DNA of 64,000 nucleotides from Lutibacter sp. (GCF_021647475.1 NZ_JAKIUR010000010.1:1-64000), one strand, 5' to 3'. Positions 18,401 to 26,576 are shown, numbered from the stretch's first letter. The notes: generated from the letters alone by a model not told the origin. A program made the numbers and translations.

Positions 18401-18460
18401 ATCAATTTTAATAAAAATAATAGAAAACCAATTCAAAAAAGATTATACCTAAGTCGTTAA
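15431..18460 (+). CDS. T9SS type-B secreted adhesin with ten Ig-like repeats
   Basis: This 1009-residue protein has a signal peptide (residues 1-30, ending near QLGYSQ). It then has ten related Ig-like units of about 80 residues, each with F-C-x-x-D/N-x-P-T, a WYD core and EDYW. A different PKD-like module (about residues 265-350) sits after the third. The last 85 residues (DGFSPNGDNINDTF ... LYLSR) are the gliding-motility-associated, type-B T9SS sorting domain, so it is exported through SprA-type translocons and held at the cell surface. The PorP/SprF gene 27 bp downstream is its usual partner. Middle repeats are near-identical at DNA level. Confidence 0.92.
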   Translation: MKKDYFSITIKIFLLFVIPLFSNIQLGYSQCTNATPTGASPQTFCKTDNSTVNDLSASGGIIVWYDALTGGTQYNPSTPLFDGTTYYADDISSSGCSVNRLAVLVSIVGTVPTNVDVFVGKCASENPTIASLNATGSNIKWYDAQTGGNFLPSTTLLVDGQTYWVQQTESGCTSNRLPTTVSLINPVTPTVNPIQSFCYPPNPTVADLQVTSGTNIVWYDTETSTTPLNVSEPLIDGEDYWVVENSFPCESTTRVQTTVQLDAAPNAGTNGSLTICEIDLTTTNLFSLLGGTPDNTGTWTGPSALTNGYLGTFEPGVNVEGTYTYTVSSLNGICPDDATTISVVINKTPPPSTSTSSQVFCDIDNPTVGDLAITGNGILWYDTDTSTTPLNNTDALIDGEDYWATQTDATSGCESATRIQVIVTVNTTPPPTTTQTNQSFCEVDNATVADLAVSGNNVQWYDTETSTTPLNSTDALVDGEDYWASDTDTTTGCESANRIVVNVTINITPPPTTIQTNQTFCEIDNATINNLTITGTNIQWYDTETSTTPLNSTDALVNGEDYWASQTNTTSGCESATRIVVNVIINTTPPPTTTETNQSFCLKDFNPNLPTVADLNVSGNSIIWYASETDTTPLNSTDNLIDGEDYWATQTDATSSCESATRLVVTITFINPATPTTSETNQTFCIVDNPTIADLQANGTNINWYDNETDTTPLNSTDALIDGEDYWAAESDATSGCESISRLKVTIAITDNTPVTINNSTQTFCATDVPTVENLQASGNSINWYESETSTTPLDINELLVNGEDYWATQTNTTGCESSTRMVVNVILTDPGTPTIVATGSEFCVIDNPTISDLNSRVTSTNSNPITWYDTYPNGSSLSLSEPLVEGKTYYAIETDTDACSSINPLQVTVTLDACDMYDIELFDGFSPNGDNINDTFKVGNLKTLYPNFRIEFYNRWGKLIYSQDATKPNWNGRLNGNGKLVPSGVYFYIINFNKNNRKPIQKRLYLSR

Positions 18461-18487
18461 TCATTAATTAACGAAAAATTAAACAAT

Positions 18488-19423
18488 ATGAAAAAAATTA
18501 TTCTATCCATACTATCACTTTTTATTACACTTGTAATTTGGTCTCAACAAGATGCTCAATACACGCAATATATGTATAATATGAGTGTAATAAACCCTGC
18601 ATATACAACAAATACCATAGGAATTGTAAATATAGGTGCTTTACACCGAACACAATGGGTTGGTGTTGATGGAGCTCCAAAATCATCAAATTTATTTATG
18701 CATACACCTATTAATAATAAAATTGAAGTCGGTTTTACTTTAGTAAATGATAATATTGGTAATGTTGTAAAACAAAATAATTTGTATGCCGATGTTGCTT
18801 ATAAATTAGATTTAGAAGAATATGGAAATTTATCTTTTGGATTAAAAGCAGGAGTTTCTTTTTTTGATGTAGATTTTAATGGATTTACACTTGAATCTGG
18901 CGATGTTTTTACAGATCCAAATTTTGCTAATAATATTCATAAATCTTATTTCAATATAGGTGCTGGAGTTTATTATAATACCGATAATTATTATGTTGGC
19001 TTATCCGTACCTACACTACTAAATAATAAATATTTAGATAGAGATAATGGAAGATATCAAGGCACTAAACAAGCTCATGTATTTTTAACAGGAGGCTACG
19101 TTTATAAATTAAATGACCTAATAAAATTAAAACCTGCCTTTATGGCTAAAGTTGTTAAAGGAGCTGATGCAGTTTTTGATTTCACCCTTAATGCTTTGTA
19201 TAAAAACAGACTAGAAGTTGGAATTGGCTATCGAATTGATGATGCAATAAGTGGCTTAATTAATTTCAAAGCAACTCCTGAATTAAAAATTGGTTATGCT
19301 TACGACTATACCACGTCAAACTTAGGACCTTTTAGTTCTGGATCGCACGAAATATTTGTGCTTTATAATTTAGATATTTTCAACTTACATAAAGGATTTG
19401 ATAAATCGCCAAGATTCTTCTAA
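18488..19423 (+). CDS. PorP/SprF-family T9SS outer-membrane protein
   Basis: This 311-residue protein has a signal peptide (MKKIILSILSLFITLVIWSQ), the family-specific QDAQYTQYMYNMSVINPAY and RTQWVGVDGAPKS segments, and a beta-barrel-like body. PorP/SprF proteins anchor type-B T9SS cargo at the outer membrane and are usually encoded directly after the cargo gene, as here. The next gene is the OmpA-like protein, completing a standard triad. Confidence 0.92.
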   Translation: MKKIILSILSLFITLVIWSQQDAQYTQYMYNMSVINPAYTTNTIGIVNIGALHRTQWVGVDGAPKSSNLFMHTPINNKIEVGFTLVNDNIGNVVKQNNLYADVAYKLDLEEYGNLSFGLKAGVSFFDVDFNGFTLESGDVFTDPNFANNIHKSYFNIGAGVYYNTDNYYVGLSVPTLLNNKYLDRDNGRYQGTKQAHVFLTGGYVYKLNDLIKLKPAFMAKVVKGADAVFDFTLNALYKNRLEVGIGYRIDDAISGLINFKATPELKIGYAYDYTTSNLGPFSSGSHEIFVLYNLDIFNLHKGFDKSPRFF

Positions 19424-19439
19424 TAAAATGATTTTCACC

Positions 19440-21329
19440 ATGAAAAAAATAATTTACACAATTTTTATTTTATCAATTTCAACCCAGCTTGTAAATTCAC
19501 AAAATTTGACTAGAGCAAATCATCTATTCGAAAATAGAGCTTATATGGATGCAGCTGAACTTTATAATAACGAAAATCCGAAAACACAAGAAATTCAACA
19601 AAAATTAGGAGATTGTTATTATTTTAATAATAATATGAAAGTAGCTTCAAAATGGTATAAATTTTTGCTTTCTGAATATAAAAATACCGTTTCCCCACAG
19701 TATTATTTTAAATATGCACAAACGTTAAAAGGAATTAAAAAATATAATGAAGCTGATAAATGGTTTCAAAAATATCAAGAACAATTACATCAAAATGTTA
19801 ATGATATTAAAACAATTCCTACTTTAGAAAAAGAAAAAGAACACTTAAAAAACAGTTATACTATTCATCCAATTAATGGAAACACTTCTTTATCCGATTT
19901 TGGCACTTCATTTTATGTTTCTAAAATTGTATTTGCTTCACCAAGTAAAAAAGGAAATTTATATGCTTGGAACAACGAACCTTATTTAGATTTGTATGTG
20001 GCAAATACAGATAATTCGGGAAACTTAATTAATATTGAACCTTTTTCAAAAAATATAAATACTAAAATGCATGAAGCCAATGCTGTTTTTACAAAAGATG
20101 GTAAAACCATGTATTTTACTCGTAATAATTATTTAAATGGAAAAAAAGGAAAAGATGCTAACAAAGTAACTCATTTAAAAATTTATAAAGCAGAATTGAT
20201 AGATAATCAATGGACAAACGTTACTGAATTACCTTTTAATAATGTAAATTATTCAGTAGAACATCCAGCATTAAATAGTAATGAAAACAAACTCTATTTT
20301 GCTTCCGATATGCCGGGAAGTATTGGTTCTTTTGATTTATTTGAAGTTGATATTAATAAAGATGGCTCCTTTGGATCTCCTAAAAATTTAGGACCCAAAA
20401 TTAATACTATTTACAAAGAACAATTTCCATTTATTAGTCAAAATAATGTATTGTACTTTTCGTCCGATAGACCAATTGGATATGGCGGTTTAGATATTTT
20501 TGAAAGCAGTTTAGTTAATCATCAATTTTCAACTCCAATTAATTTGGGAACTCCTATAAATAGTAATTTCGATGATTTTTCATTTATTATAAATGATGAA
20601 AATAAAGGATATTTTTCGTCTAATAGAGATGATGGTGTTGGAGATGATGATATTTATGCATTTACTCAAAATCAAAAGTATTTTGTTAATGGAGTGGTAC
20701 AAGATAAAACTTCTAAACATTTATTACCTGAAGCAGAAGTAAGCTTATTAAACACTAACAATAAAGTAATTAAGAAAGTAGTAGTTGATAACCAAGGTTC
20801 TTATAATTTTGAAGTTGAAAAAGGTAAAAAATATATCCTTAAAGCAACTAAAAATTTATACATTCCATTTCAAACAGAATTCCAAGTGAATGAAAATAAC
20901 ACCAACATCAAACTACCTATTTTAATGGAATCTTTTGAACAGGCTGAAAAAAATATTATTACTGAAAACAATAAAATACAAATTAAAATTAAACCCATTT
21001 ATTTTGATTTTGACAAATGGAATATTAAAAAAGATGCTGCTTTAGAATTAGAAAATGTAATTAGCATATTAAATAAATATCCTACTATGAAAATCGAAAT
21101 AGGTGCACATACAGATTTTAGGGGAAGTGACAAATACAATTTAATGTTATCTGAAAAAAGAGCTAAATCTGTAAAAAAATATTTTATCAGCCAAGGAATA
21201 AACTCAGATAGAATTACAGCAGTTGGTTATGGTGAAACACAACCTGTAAATAATTGCAATAAACCAGGTGCATGTGATGAAGAAGGTTATGATAAAAATA
21301 GGCGATGTGAATTTGTAATTTTAAGATAA
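19440..21329 (+). CDS. OmpA-family protein with PD40-type repeats
   Basis: This is a 629-residue protein when started at the ATG at 19440, which opens a clean signal peptide (MKKIIYTIFILSISTQ). Longer starts at 19398 or 19428 run into the end of the previous gene. Domains in order are a TPR-like N-terminal helical region, WD40-like PD40 strands (YFASDMPGSIGSFDLFEV; YFSSDRPIGYGGLDIFES; YFSSNRDDGVGDDDIY), a carboxypeptidase-regulatory-like fold (about 425-490), and a C-terminal OmpA peptidoglycan-binding domain (IEIGAHTDFRGSDKYN ... LSEKRAKSV). It probably ties the surface apparatus to the cell wall. Confidence 0.9.
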   Translation: MKKIIYTIFILSISTQLVNSQNLTRANHLFENRAYMDAAELYNNENPKTQEIQQKLGDCYYFNNNMKVASKWYKFLLSEYKNTVSPQYYFKYAQTLKGIKKYNEADKWFQKYQEQLHQNVNDIKTIPTLEKEKEHLKNSYTIHPINGNTSLSDFGTSFYVSKIVFASPSKKGNLYAWNNEPYLDLYVANTDNSGNLINIEPFSKNINTKMHEANAVFTKDGKTMYFTRNNYLNGKKGKDANKVTHLKIYKAELIDNQWTNVTELPFNNVNYSVEHPALNSNENKLYFASDMPGSIGSFDLFEVDINKDGSFGSPKNLGPKINTIYKEQFPFISQNNVLYFSSDRPIGYGGLDIFESSLVNHQFSTPINLGTPINSNFDDFSFIINDENKGYFSSNRDDGVGDDDIYAFTQNQKYFVNGVVQDKTSKHLLPEAEVSLLNTNNKVIKKVVVDNQGSYNFEVEKGKKYILKATKNLYIPFQTEFQVNENNTNIKLPILMESFEQAEKNIITENNKIQIKIKPIYFDFDKWNIKKDAALELENVISILNKYPTMKIEIGAHTDFRGSDKYNLMLSEKRAKSVKKYFISQGINSDRITAVGYGETQPVNNCNKPGACDEEGYDKNRRCEFVILR

Positions 21330-21380
21330 TATTTGGGCTTTAGTGTTAAAATCATCGTGTTAATCCTATAAAAAAAGATG

Positions 21381-21388
21381 TACATTTG
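21381..21388 (+). promoter_or_regulatory. -7 box upstream of kdsA
   Basis: TACATTTG matches TAnnTTTG and lies 18 bp before the kdsA start codon. Confidence 0.4.
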
Positions 21389-21406
21389 CACTAAAATCAT
21401 CACTCA

Positions 21407-22234
21407 ATGAATTTAAATCTAATTCCAAACATAAAACATACTAACAGTAATAATTTTTTTTTGTTAGCTGGTCCTTGTGCCATTGAAGGTGAAGAAATGG
21501 CATTAAAAATTGCAGAACATATTTTAAAAGTTACCGATAAACTAAAAATTCCTTTTATTTTTAAAGGAAGTTTTAAAAAAGCAAATCGATCAAGAATTGA
21601 TAGTTTTACTGGAATTGGTGATGAAAAAGCCTTAAAAATTCTAAAAAAAGTAGGAGAAACTTTTAATATTCCTACGGTTACCGATATTCATGAAGTTAAT
21701 GATGCTACTAAAGCAGCAGCATATGTAGATGTATTACAAATTCCTGCATTTTTAGTTCGTCAAACTGATTTGGTGGTGGCTGCTGCTAAAACTGGAAAAG
21801 TGGTGAATTTAAAAAAAGGACAATTTATGAGTCCTGCTGCTATGAAACACGCCGTTCAAAAAGTAAAAGATAGCGGTAACAATAAAGTTTGGATTACCGA
21901 TAGAGGAACAATGTTTGGCTACCAAGATATGATTGTTGATTTTAGGGGAATTCCCGAAATGCAACAATTTGCACCAACTATTCTAGATATTACACATTCA
22001 CTACAACAACCAAATCAAAGTAGTGGCGTTACTGGTGGTAAACCTGAATTAATTGAAACTATTGCTAAAGCTGGAGTTGCAGTTGGTGTTGATGGATTAT
22101 TTTTAGAAACTCACTTTAATCCTTCTATTGCAAAAAGCGATGGAGCAAATATGTTGAATCTGAAATATTTGGATGATTTATTAAGTAAATTAGTTGCTAT
22201 TAGAAAAACAATTAATGGGTTCGGACTTTTATAA
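21407..22234 (+). CDS. kdsA: 3-deoxy-8-phosphooctulonate synthase (KDO-8-P synthase)
   Basis: This 275-residue aldolase condenses arabinose-5-phosphate with phosphoenolpyruvate to give KDO-8-phosphate for LPS inner core. Signatures are LLAGPCAIEGEEMA near the N-terminus, FKGSFKKANRSR for PEP/phosphate binding, IPAFLVRQTDLV, GQFMSPAAMKH, WITDRGTMFGY and the DITHSLQQP motif. Length matches the family. It stands alone, convergent with higBA with only 2 bp between stops. Confidence 0.96.
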   Translation: MNLNLIPNIKHTNSNNFFLLAGPCAIEGEEMALKIAEHILKVTDKLKIPFIFKGSFKKANRSRIDSFTGIGDEKALKILKKVGETFNIPTVTDIHEVNDATKAAAYVDVLQIPAFLVRQTDLVVAAAKTGKVVNLKKGQFMSPAAMKHAVQKVKDSGNNKVWITDRGTMFGYQDMIVDFRGIPEMQQFAPTILDITHSLQQPNQSSGVTGGKPELIETIAKAGVAVGVDGLFLETHFNPSIAKSDGANMLNLKYLDDLLSKLVAIRKTINGFGLL

Positions 22235-22236
22235 GG

Positions 22237-22539
22237 TTAAGCAATATTTTTATTTTTAAACTGTTTTATTTCCTTTAGTTCAAACTCTTTTGTTTCCTTT
22301 CCTCGTTCAATATCAAAATCATCTTGAATCCCAAGCCAAAATTTTGCAGAATTTCCAAAATATTTACTTAATCTTAAAGCTGTATCAGCGGTTATTCTAC
22401 GATTACCTTTTATAATTTCAGAAATTCGAGTTTGAGGAATTTTCAAATCTTTAGAAAGTCTATAAGCAGTTATTTCTAAAGGTTCAAGAAATTCGTAGAA
22501 CAATATTTCTCCAGGATGTACATTTGCTAATTTTTCCAT
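22237..22539 (-). CDS. higA: HigA-family antitoxin (XRE helix-turn-helix)
   Basis: This 100-residue protein has a full HTH_3/HigA domain: VHPGEILFYEFLEPLEITAY, then RLSKDLKIPQTRISEIIKGN (recognition helix), then RRITADTALRLSKYFGNSAKFW, the classic HigA/VapI signature. It neutralises the toxin encoded 12 bp upstream and represses the operon. Toxin-first order is normal for higBA. Confidence 0.93.
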   Translation of the reverse strand: MEKLANVHPGEILFYEFLEPLEITAYRLSKDLKIPQTRISEIIKGNRRITADTALRLSKYFGNSAKFWLGIQDDFDIERGKETKEFELKEIKQFKNKNIA

Positions 22540-22551
22540 TTTCTTTACTTT

Positions 22552-22833
22552 TTAATGATAATCAACTATTTTCACTTCACTTGCATTACCGTTTTCCCAA
22601 ATGAATATAATTCTCCATTGTTTGTTAATTCTTATACTGTAAAATCTACTCAGATTTCCAGTTAGTTTTTCAAGTCTATTGGAAGGAGGAATTCTTAAAT
22701 CTGTAATGTCTTGAGAATTATTCAGCATTCTCAATTTCCGACGTCCAACATTTTGAATTTCTAAAGGCATTTTTTTAACTCTAAACCCAATCCAAATTTT
22801 TTCTGTTTCTTTTGACCCAAACGATATAATCAT
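22552..22833 (-). CDS. higB: HigB-family toxin (RelE/ParE fold mRNA interferase)
   Basis: This 93-residue protein has the HigB pattern: MIISFGSKETEKIW start, RKLRMLNNSQDITDLRIPP in the middle, FYSIRINKQWRIIFIW core strand and a terminal VKIVDYH. The C-terminal His and conserved Arg residues match catalytic positions of RelE-superfamily ribosome-dependent mRNases. First gene of the higBA operon. Confidence 0.92.
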   Translation of the reverse strand: MIISFGSKETEKIWIGFRVKKMPLEIQNVGRRKLRMLNNSQDITDLRIPPSNRLEKLTGNLSRFYSIRINKQWRIIFIWENGNASEVKIVDYH

Positions 22834-22841
22834 ACCTTTTA

Positions 22842-22861
22842 CGTTACTAACGACAAAAGTA
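22842..22861 (-). promoter_or_regulatory. higBA promoter and candidate HigA operator
   Basis: On the minus strand the -7 box TACTTTTG (22854-22861) is followed after one base by the perfect palindrome CGTTAGTAACG (22842-22852), nine bp before the higB start codon. An operator overlapping the transcription start fits autorepression by the antitoxin complex. Confidence 0.5.
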
Positions 22862-22909
22862 AGTAATTTATTTAAGTTTTTGAAATTTTCTCCGAAATGT
22901 TACCTAATA

Positions 22910-23287
22910 CTAAATAACCCAAGCCTTTCTACTATTATCTAAAAATATAGCAGCATCTTTTAATAATTGTACAAATAGCATCTCATCTAAATCTTCCAAC
23001 TTTTTTACTTGAAGTGAGCGAACTTGTTTTCTATGATTATTATCTTTTAATTGAGGATATTTTTCTTCTAATAAAATTCCTTGAACAAAAGCTACATCTA
23101 CATAATATGTTCCTCTTAAAACATTTAAATACAACATTGGTTTTTTGTTATAAACATAATATGGAACTTTATATTTATACTTTTCTTCAACATTAGGAAG
23201 CGTTTTAAATACTATACTACGTACATATAGCATAATAGACTGATATGGTTCTTTCTGACTTAAAATATGTTGCTCAACTGGATTCAT
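22910..23287 (-). CDS. DUF1801-family (YdhG-like) protein
   Basis: This is a 125-residue protein when started at the ATG at 23287 (MNPVEQHILSQKEPYQ). A farther start at 23341 would place the nrdJ terminator hairpin inside the gene and is rejected. Features of DUF1801 are VEEKYKYKVPYYVYNKKPM, the central strand LYLNVLRGTYYVDVAF and RSLQVKKLEDLDEMLF. The fold is known but the molecular role is not. It lies between the RNR terminator and the toxin module. Confidence 0.75.
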   Translation of the reverse strand: MNPVEQHILSQKEPYQSIMLYVRSIVFKTLPNVEEKYKYKVPYYVYNKKPMLYLNVLRGTYYVDVAFVQGILLEEKYPQLKDNNHRKQVRSLQVKKLEDLDEMLFVQLLKDAAIFLDNSRKAWVI

Positions 23288-23325
23288 AAAAAAAACACCA
23301 ACAAGATATGTATTTTTGTTGATGT
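23288..23325 (-). terminator. Terminator downstream of nrdJ
   Basis: A 10-bp stem (23295-23304 with 23316-23325, containing one G-U wobble valid only in minus-strand RNA) is followed by a run of T residues on the minus strand. It lies 25 bp after the nrdJ stop. Confidence 0.75.
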
Positions 23326-23349
23326 TTTTTTGTTTAACCAAAAATTATA

Positions 23350-25896
23350 TTATCCACATTTAGAATGTCCACAATTTTTACATTTTAAGCAACCTTCTTC
23401 GTAAATTAATCCTTCAGGATCACCACATTCTGGACATTTTTTATCTACCGCTTGCGTACCATCTTGTACAAATTGTTTCAAAGTACGTGCAATACCATTT
23501 TTCCAAGTATTGATATTATCATCGTACATATTTAAGTTGTTAATTAAATCAACCACATATTGTATCGGCATCCCGTGTCGTAAAACTCCGGATATTAATT
23601 TGGCATAATTCCAATATTCTTTATCAAAAGTTCTAGATAATCCCTCAAGTGTTACTTTGTAACCTTGTTTATCTAAAAATTGAAAATCATAACGAGAATG
23701 TCCTTTTTCATCTCTATTTTTTATTACCCATCCTTTTTCTAACCAAACAGGTAAAATAAATGCATCTTCAATTTTACCCGTAAAAACTTCATAAGGTCTG
23801 TTATTAATTAAGCCAACAACCGCTACCCATTTATCATAATCATTTTGAAAACGAACTACTTTTGCTTCAATTTTTTTTGGTCGTTTAGGGAAAATTGTAT
23901 CCGCATAACATCCTTCTTTCTTCTCCTCCTTTTTGTCATCATTAGCAACTAAAATTCCACTTCTTGAACCATCTCTGTAAACAGTAATTCCTTTTAAGCC
24001 TTTTTTCCATGATTCAATATAAATATTACCAACCGTTTCTACATCAACATCCGCAGGTAAATTTATAGTTGAACTAATAGAATGCGTAGTATATTTTTGA
24101 ACTAAACTTTGCATTTCTATCCGTTTCATCCAATCTATTTCAGGAGCCGTAGATCCTTTATAAGGACTTTCATCCATTGAGGTATTACCTGAAACTTCCA
24201 TCCATTTTTTTAATTTTGGATGATAAACTTCGAATTCTTCATAAGCATCCCCTAAATCATCAACATAGGCAACTTTTGCGTTTTCATCATCTTGATTTAC
24301 TTTTCGTCTTCTTTTATATGATAACAGAAAAACTGGTTCAATACCAGAAGACGTTTGTGCTAACATGCTCAAACTTCCTGTTGGTGCAACAGTACTTACT
24401 GAAATATTTCTTCTTCCATATTTCATCATTCGTTTGTAAATGGCAGGGAAATCTTTTTCTATCATTTGAACAAATTCAGAATATTTTTCAATTTCAGGAT
24501 TAAATATTTCAAATTTTCCACGGGTAATTGCCATATCAATTGAACTATCAAATTCTCCTTTGAATTTGGTTTTCATTATTTCATCAACAACAGCTAAAGC
24601 TTCATCAGTATCAAATTTAATTCCTAATGCTGCAATTGCATCTGCTAATGCAGTAAAACCTAAACCAGTTCTTCTACCTTTTTTACCAGTTTTATACAAT
24701 AGTTTCCAAGTATCTATTTCAACTTGTTTAATATTTGTTGGTTCTTCATCATGCATTATTTTATTAAAGATTCTATCAACAGCTTCTAATTCTAAATCTA
24801 CCAAATCATCCATTAATCGTTGTGATTCATAGGCTATTTTATAGAACTTTTTATAATCAAATTTTGCTTTATCAGTAAACGGATTTTTAACGAAACTATA
24901 TAAATTTAACGCTATTAAACGACAACTATCTCCTCCTTGCATAGCTATTTCAGAACAAGGATTAGTTGAGCTATTTTTAAATCCTGGATATATAGATGAA
25001 GTTGAATAATAATGTTGTCGATCCCAGAAAATTAAACCCGGTTCAGCAGTATTATGAGCACTTTTAATGATAGAATTCCAAAGATCTTTTGCTTTAACTA
25101 TTTTGGTATATTTCGGAGTTTTACTTTCAATTGGCCAACGTAAGGTAAAATCATCATCATTCATTACCGCTACCATAAATTCATCTGATAATCGAAGTGA
25201 AATATTTGCCCCAGTAACTTTACTTAAATCTTGTTTTACGGTTATAAAACTTTCAATATCAGGATGTGCAATATCCATAGTTAACATTAAAGCTCCTCGC
25301 CTACCATTTTGTGCAACTTCACGAGTGGTATTTGAAAATCGATGCATAAATGAAACTGCACCTGTTGTACTTCCTGCAGAATTAGAAACTGAAGCTCCAT
25401 TTGGTCTTAAATTAGATAAATCTACTCCTACTCCACATCTTCTTTTAAACAGTTGTGCTAATTGCTGATCGGTATAAAAAATGCCACCATAAGAATCATA
25501 AACTGGTGGAACCACAACACAATTAGACAAAGATGAAATTACATTTTTGTTTCCTAAAGAAGACATTACACTTCCTTGAGGAATTGTATATTTAAAATCT
25601 TTAAATAGTTCAAATATTTTTTCTTCGGATAAAAATTCACGTGTTTTACCATATTCTGATAATCCACTTGCTCCTTTTTCCTGATCTTTATATGTGCTTT
25701 CAATACGAGCAAACTCCAATGCCATTCTATGGTGCATATCATTAGGCGTAGCCTCTAAATATTCACCTTTCTTGGTTTTCATTGCGTATTTATTCAGCCA
25801 AGTTGTAGCAGCTAATTCATCGCCATTAAAATAAGATAAAGCACTCTCTAACACTTCGTTATAAGTTATAGTTTTTGGAAACACTAATTGTTGCAT
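23350..25896 (-). CDS. nrdJ: Adenosylcobalamin-dependent (class II) ribonucleotide reductase
   Basis: This 848-residue single-chain reductase converts ribonucleotides to deoxyribonucleotides using a B12-derived radical. Seen motifs are SLSNCVVVPPVYDS (first redox Cys), RRGALMLTMDIAHPDIESF, STNPCSEIAMQ (active-site loop Cys), the substrate-binding PTGSLSMLAQTSSGIEP, and a C-terminal swinging tail ending CLKCKNCGHSKCG, with CPECGDPEG just before. The tail carries the zinc-ribbon-like and redox Cys pairs. No cobalamin riboswitch was found in the 460 bases upstream. The gene is monocistronic with its own terminator. Confidence 0.95.
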   Translation of the reverse strand: MQQLVFPKTITYNEVLESALSYFNGDELAATTWLNKYAMKTKKGEYLEATPNDMHHRMALEFARIESTYKDQEKGASGLSEYGKTREFLSEEKIFELFKDFKYTIPQGSVMSSLGNKNVISSLSNCVVVPPVYDSYGGIFYTDQQLAQLFKRRCGVGVDLSNLRPNGASVSNSAGSTTGAVSFMHRFSNTTREVAQNGRRGALMLTMDIAHPDIESFITVKQDLSKVTGANISLRLSDEFMVAVMNDDDFTLRWPIESKTPKYTKIVKAKDLWNSIIKSAHNTAEPGLIFWDRQHYYSTSSIYPGFKNSSTNPCSEIAMQGGDSCRLIALNLYSFVKNPFTDKAKFDYKKFYKIAYESQRLMDDLVDLELEAVDRIFNKIMHDEEPTNIKQVEIDTWKLLYKTGKKGRRTGLGFTALADAIAALGIKFDTDEALAVVDEIMKTKFKGEFDSSIDMAITRGKFEIFNPEIEKYSEFVQMIEKDFPAIYKRMMKYGRRNISVSTVAPTGSLSMLAQTSSGIEPVFLLSYKRRRKVNQDDENAKVAYVDDLGDAYEEFEVYHPKLKKWMEVSGNTSMDESPYKGSTAPEIDWMKRIEMQSLVQKYTTHSISSTINLPADVDVETVGNIYIESWKKGLKGITVYRDGSRSGILVANDDKKEEKKEGCYADTIFPKRPKKIEAKVVRFQNDYDKWVAVVGLINNRPYEVFTGKIEDAFILPVWLEKGWVIKNRDEKGHSRYDFQFLDKQGYKVTLEGLSRTFDKEYWNYAKLISGVLRHGMPIQYVVDLINNLNMYDDNINTWKNGIARTLKQFVQDGTQAVDKKCPECGDPEGLIYEEGCLKCKNCGHSKCG

Positions 25897-26172
25897 TTTA
25901 AAAAGTTGGTTTTTGGTGTTAATTTTGAGTTAATAAAATTAGATAATAAATAAACCTGTTTTATCCTTTAATGGAATTAGTTAATAACATTTTATTGTTG
26001 AAAAGTTCTCGAAAAAATTTAACTTTTTCTCATAGATTTTAGTTTGCTCTTTGAAACCTAAGCTATATTTGAAAAATTAAGGATAATCAATTTGAAATTA
26101 TAAAAAATAAGTGCTAAAATTTTAAAATTAATTTTAAAATAAAGATTCTATTTTACTTAAAATGAAAAGAAA
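25897..26172. other. AT-rich intergenic region upstream of nrdJ
   Basis: This is the non-repeat part of a 461-bp gene-free stretch. The only visible structure is a weak inverted repeat (GAAAAGTT at 26000-26007 with AACTTTTTC at 26021-26029). No RNA gene, B12 box or open frame was seen. Confidence 0.5.
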
Positions 26173-26355
26173 ATTAAATTGATTGTCCATAATTAATCAT
26201 GAAATGTTCGTCACCCTGAACTTGTTTCAGAGTCTCATCAATATAAATCGGTGATTAGTAAAAACTATGAGATGCTGAAACAAGCCTGCCTTGCCGACAG
26301 GCAGGTTCAGCATGACGTAGAAATATGATACAAAATGGATATACATTAAAATTAA
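26173..26355. repeat. R2 interspersed palindromic repeat, copy a (carries H21)
   Basis: The core is a long imperfect hairpin. The left arm, around CACCCTGAACTTGTTTCAGA and GTCTCATC, pairs with the right arm, ATGAGATGCTGAAACAAG ... TTCAGCATGACG. The second copy is at 36426-36574. In this copy the right arm is interrupted by the 21-bp unit at 26285-26305. It lies between nrdJ and the 3' end of the DUF3820 gene. Confidence 0.85.
26285..26305. repeat. 21-bp palindromic unit (H21) inside R2 copy a
   Basis: The unit is CCTGCCT, loop TGCCGAC, AGGCAGG. In R2 copy b, AACAAG is joined directly to TTCAGC at this point, so the 21 bases are a clean insertion with no target duplication visible. Confidence 0.88.
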
Positions 26356-26357
26356 TT

Positions 26358-26576
26358 TTAATATTTTAATTTTCGTACCAAATCTTCCAAACCATTTAAC
26401 TGAATTTCATAAACTAAATGCAGTAATTCACCAAATTTCCCTGCAGGGAAACCTTTATTTTTATACCATACAATATAATGTTCTGGTAAATCAAGTAAAA
26501 ATTTACCTTTATATTTTCCATAAGGCATTTTAGTATTTGCTAATTTTACTAATAAATGTTGTTGATTATTTTCCAT
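26358..26576 (-). CDS. DUF3820-family small protein
   Basis: This 72-residue soluble protein has the DUF3820 signature: MPYGKYKGKFLLDLPEHYIV, then WYKNKGFPAGKFGELL. The family (named for a putative quorum-sensing-regulated factor) has no established mechanism. Its start overlaps the last 11 bp of the upstream dehydrogenase gene, so the two are translationally coupled. Confidence 0.85.
   Translation of the reverse strand: MENNQQHLLVKLANTKMPYGKYKGKFLLDLPEHYIVWYKNKGFPAGKFGELLHLVYEIQLNGLEDLVRKLKY

Noticed and set aside
15431..18460. CRISPR-like regular repeats
   Set aside because: The periodic DNA is the coding repeat of Ig-like domains with an 80-codon period, not short repeats with unique spacers.
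19398..19439. Earlier start of the OmpA-like protein
   Set aside because: It overlaps the PorP/SprF gene end and hides the signal peptide beginning at 19440.
23288..23341. Longer start of the DUF1801 protein
   Set aside because: It would run through the nrdJ terminator hairpin; MNPVEQ at 23287 matches the family start.
24177..25468. Several long plus-strand open frames inside nrdJ
   Set aside because: They are antisense to a well-conserved gene, lack family features and show the composition of complementary-strand shadows.
25897..26360. Possible cobalamin riboswitch upstream of the B12-dependent nrdJ
   Set aside because: No B12-box-like GCCAGG...CTGCC sequence or paired helices on either strand; the only GC-rich palindrome there is H21, which belongs to repeat R2.
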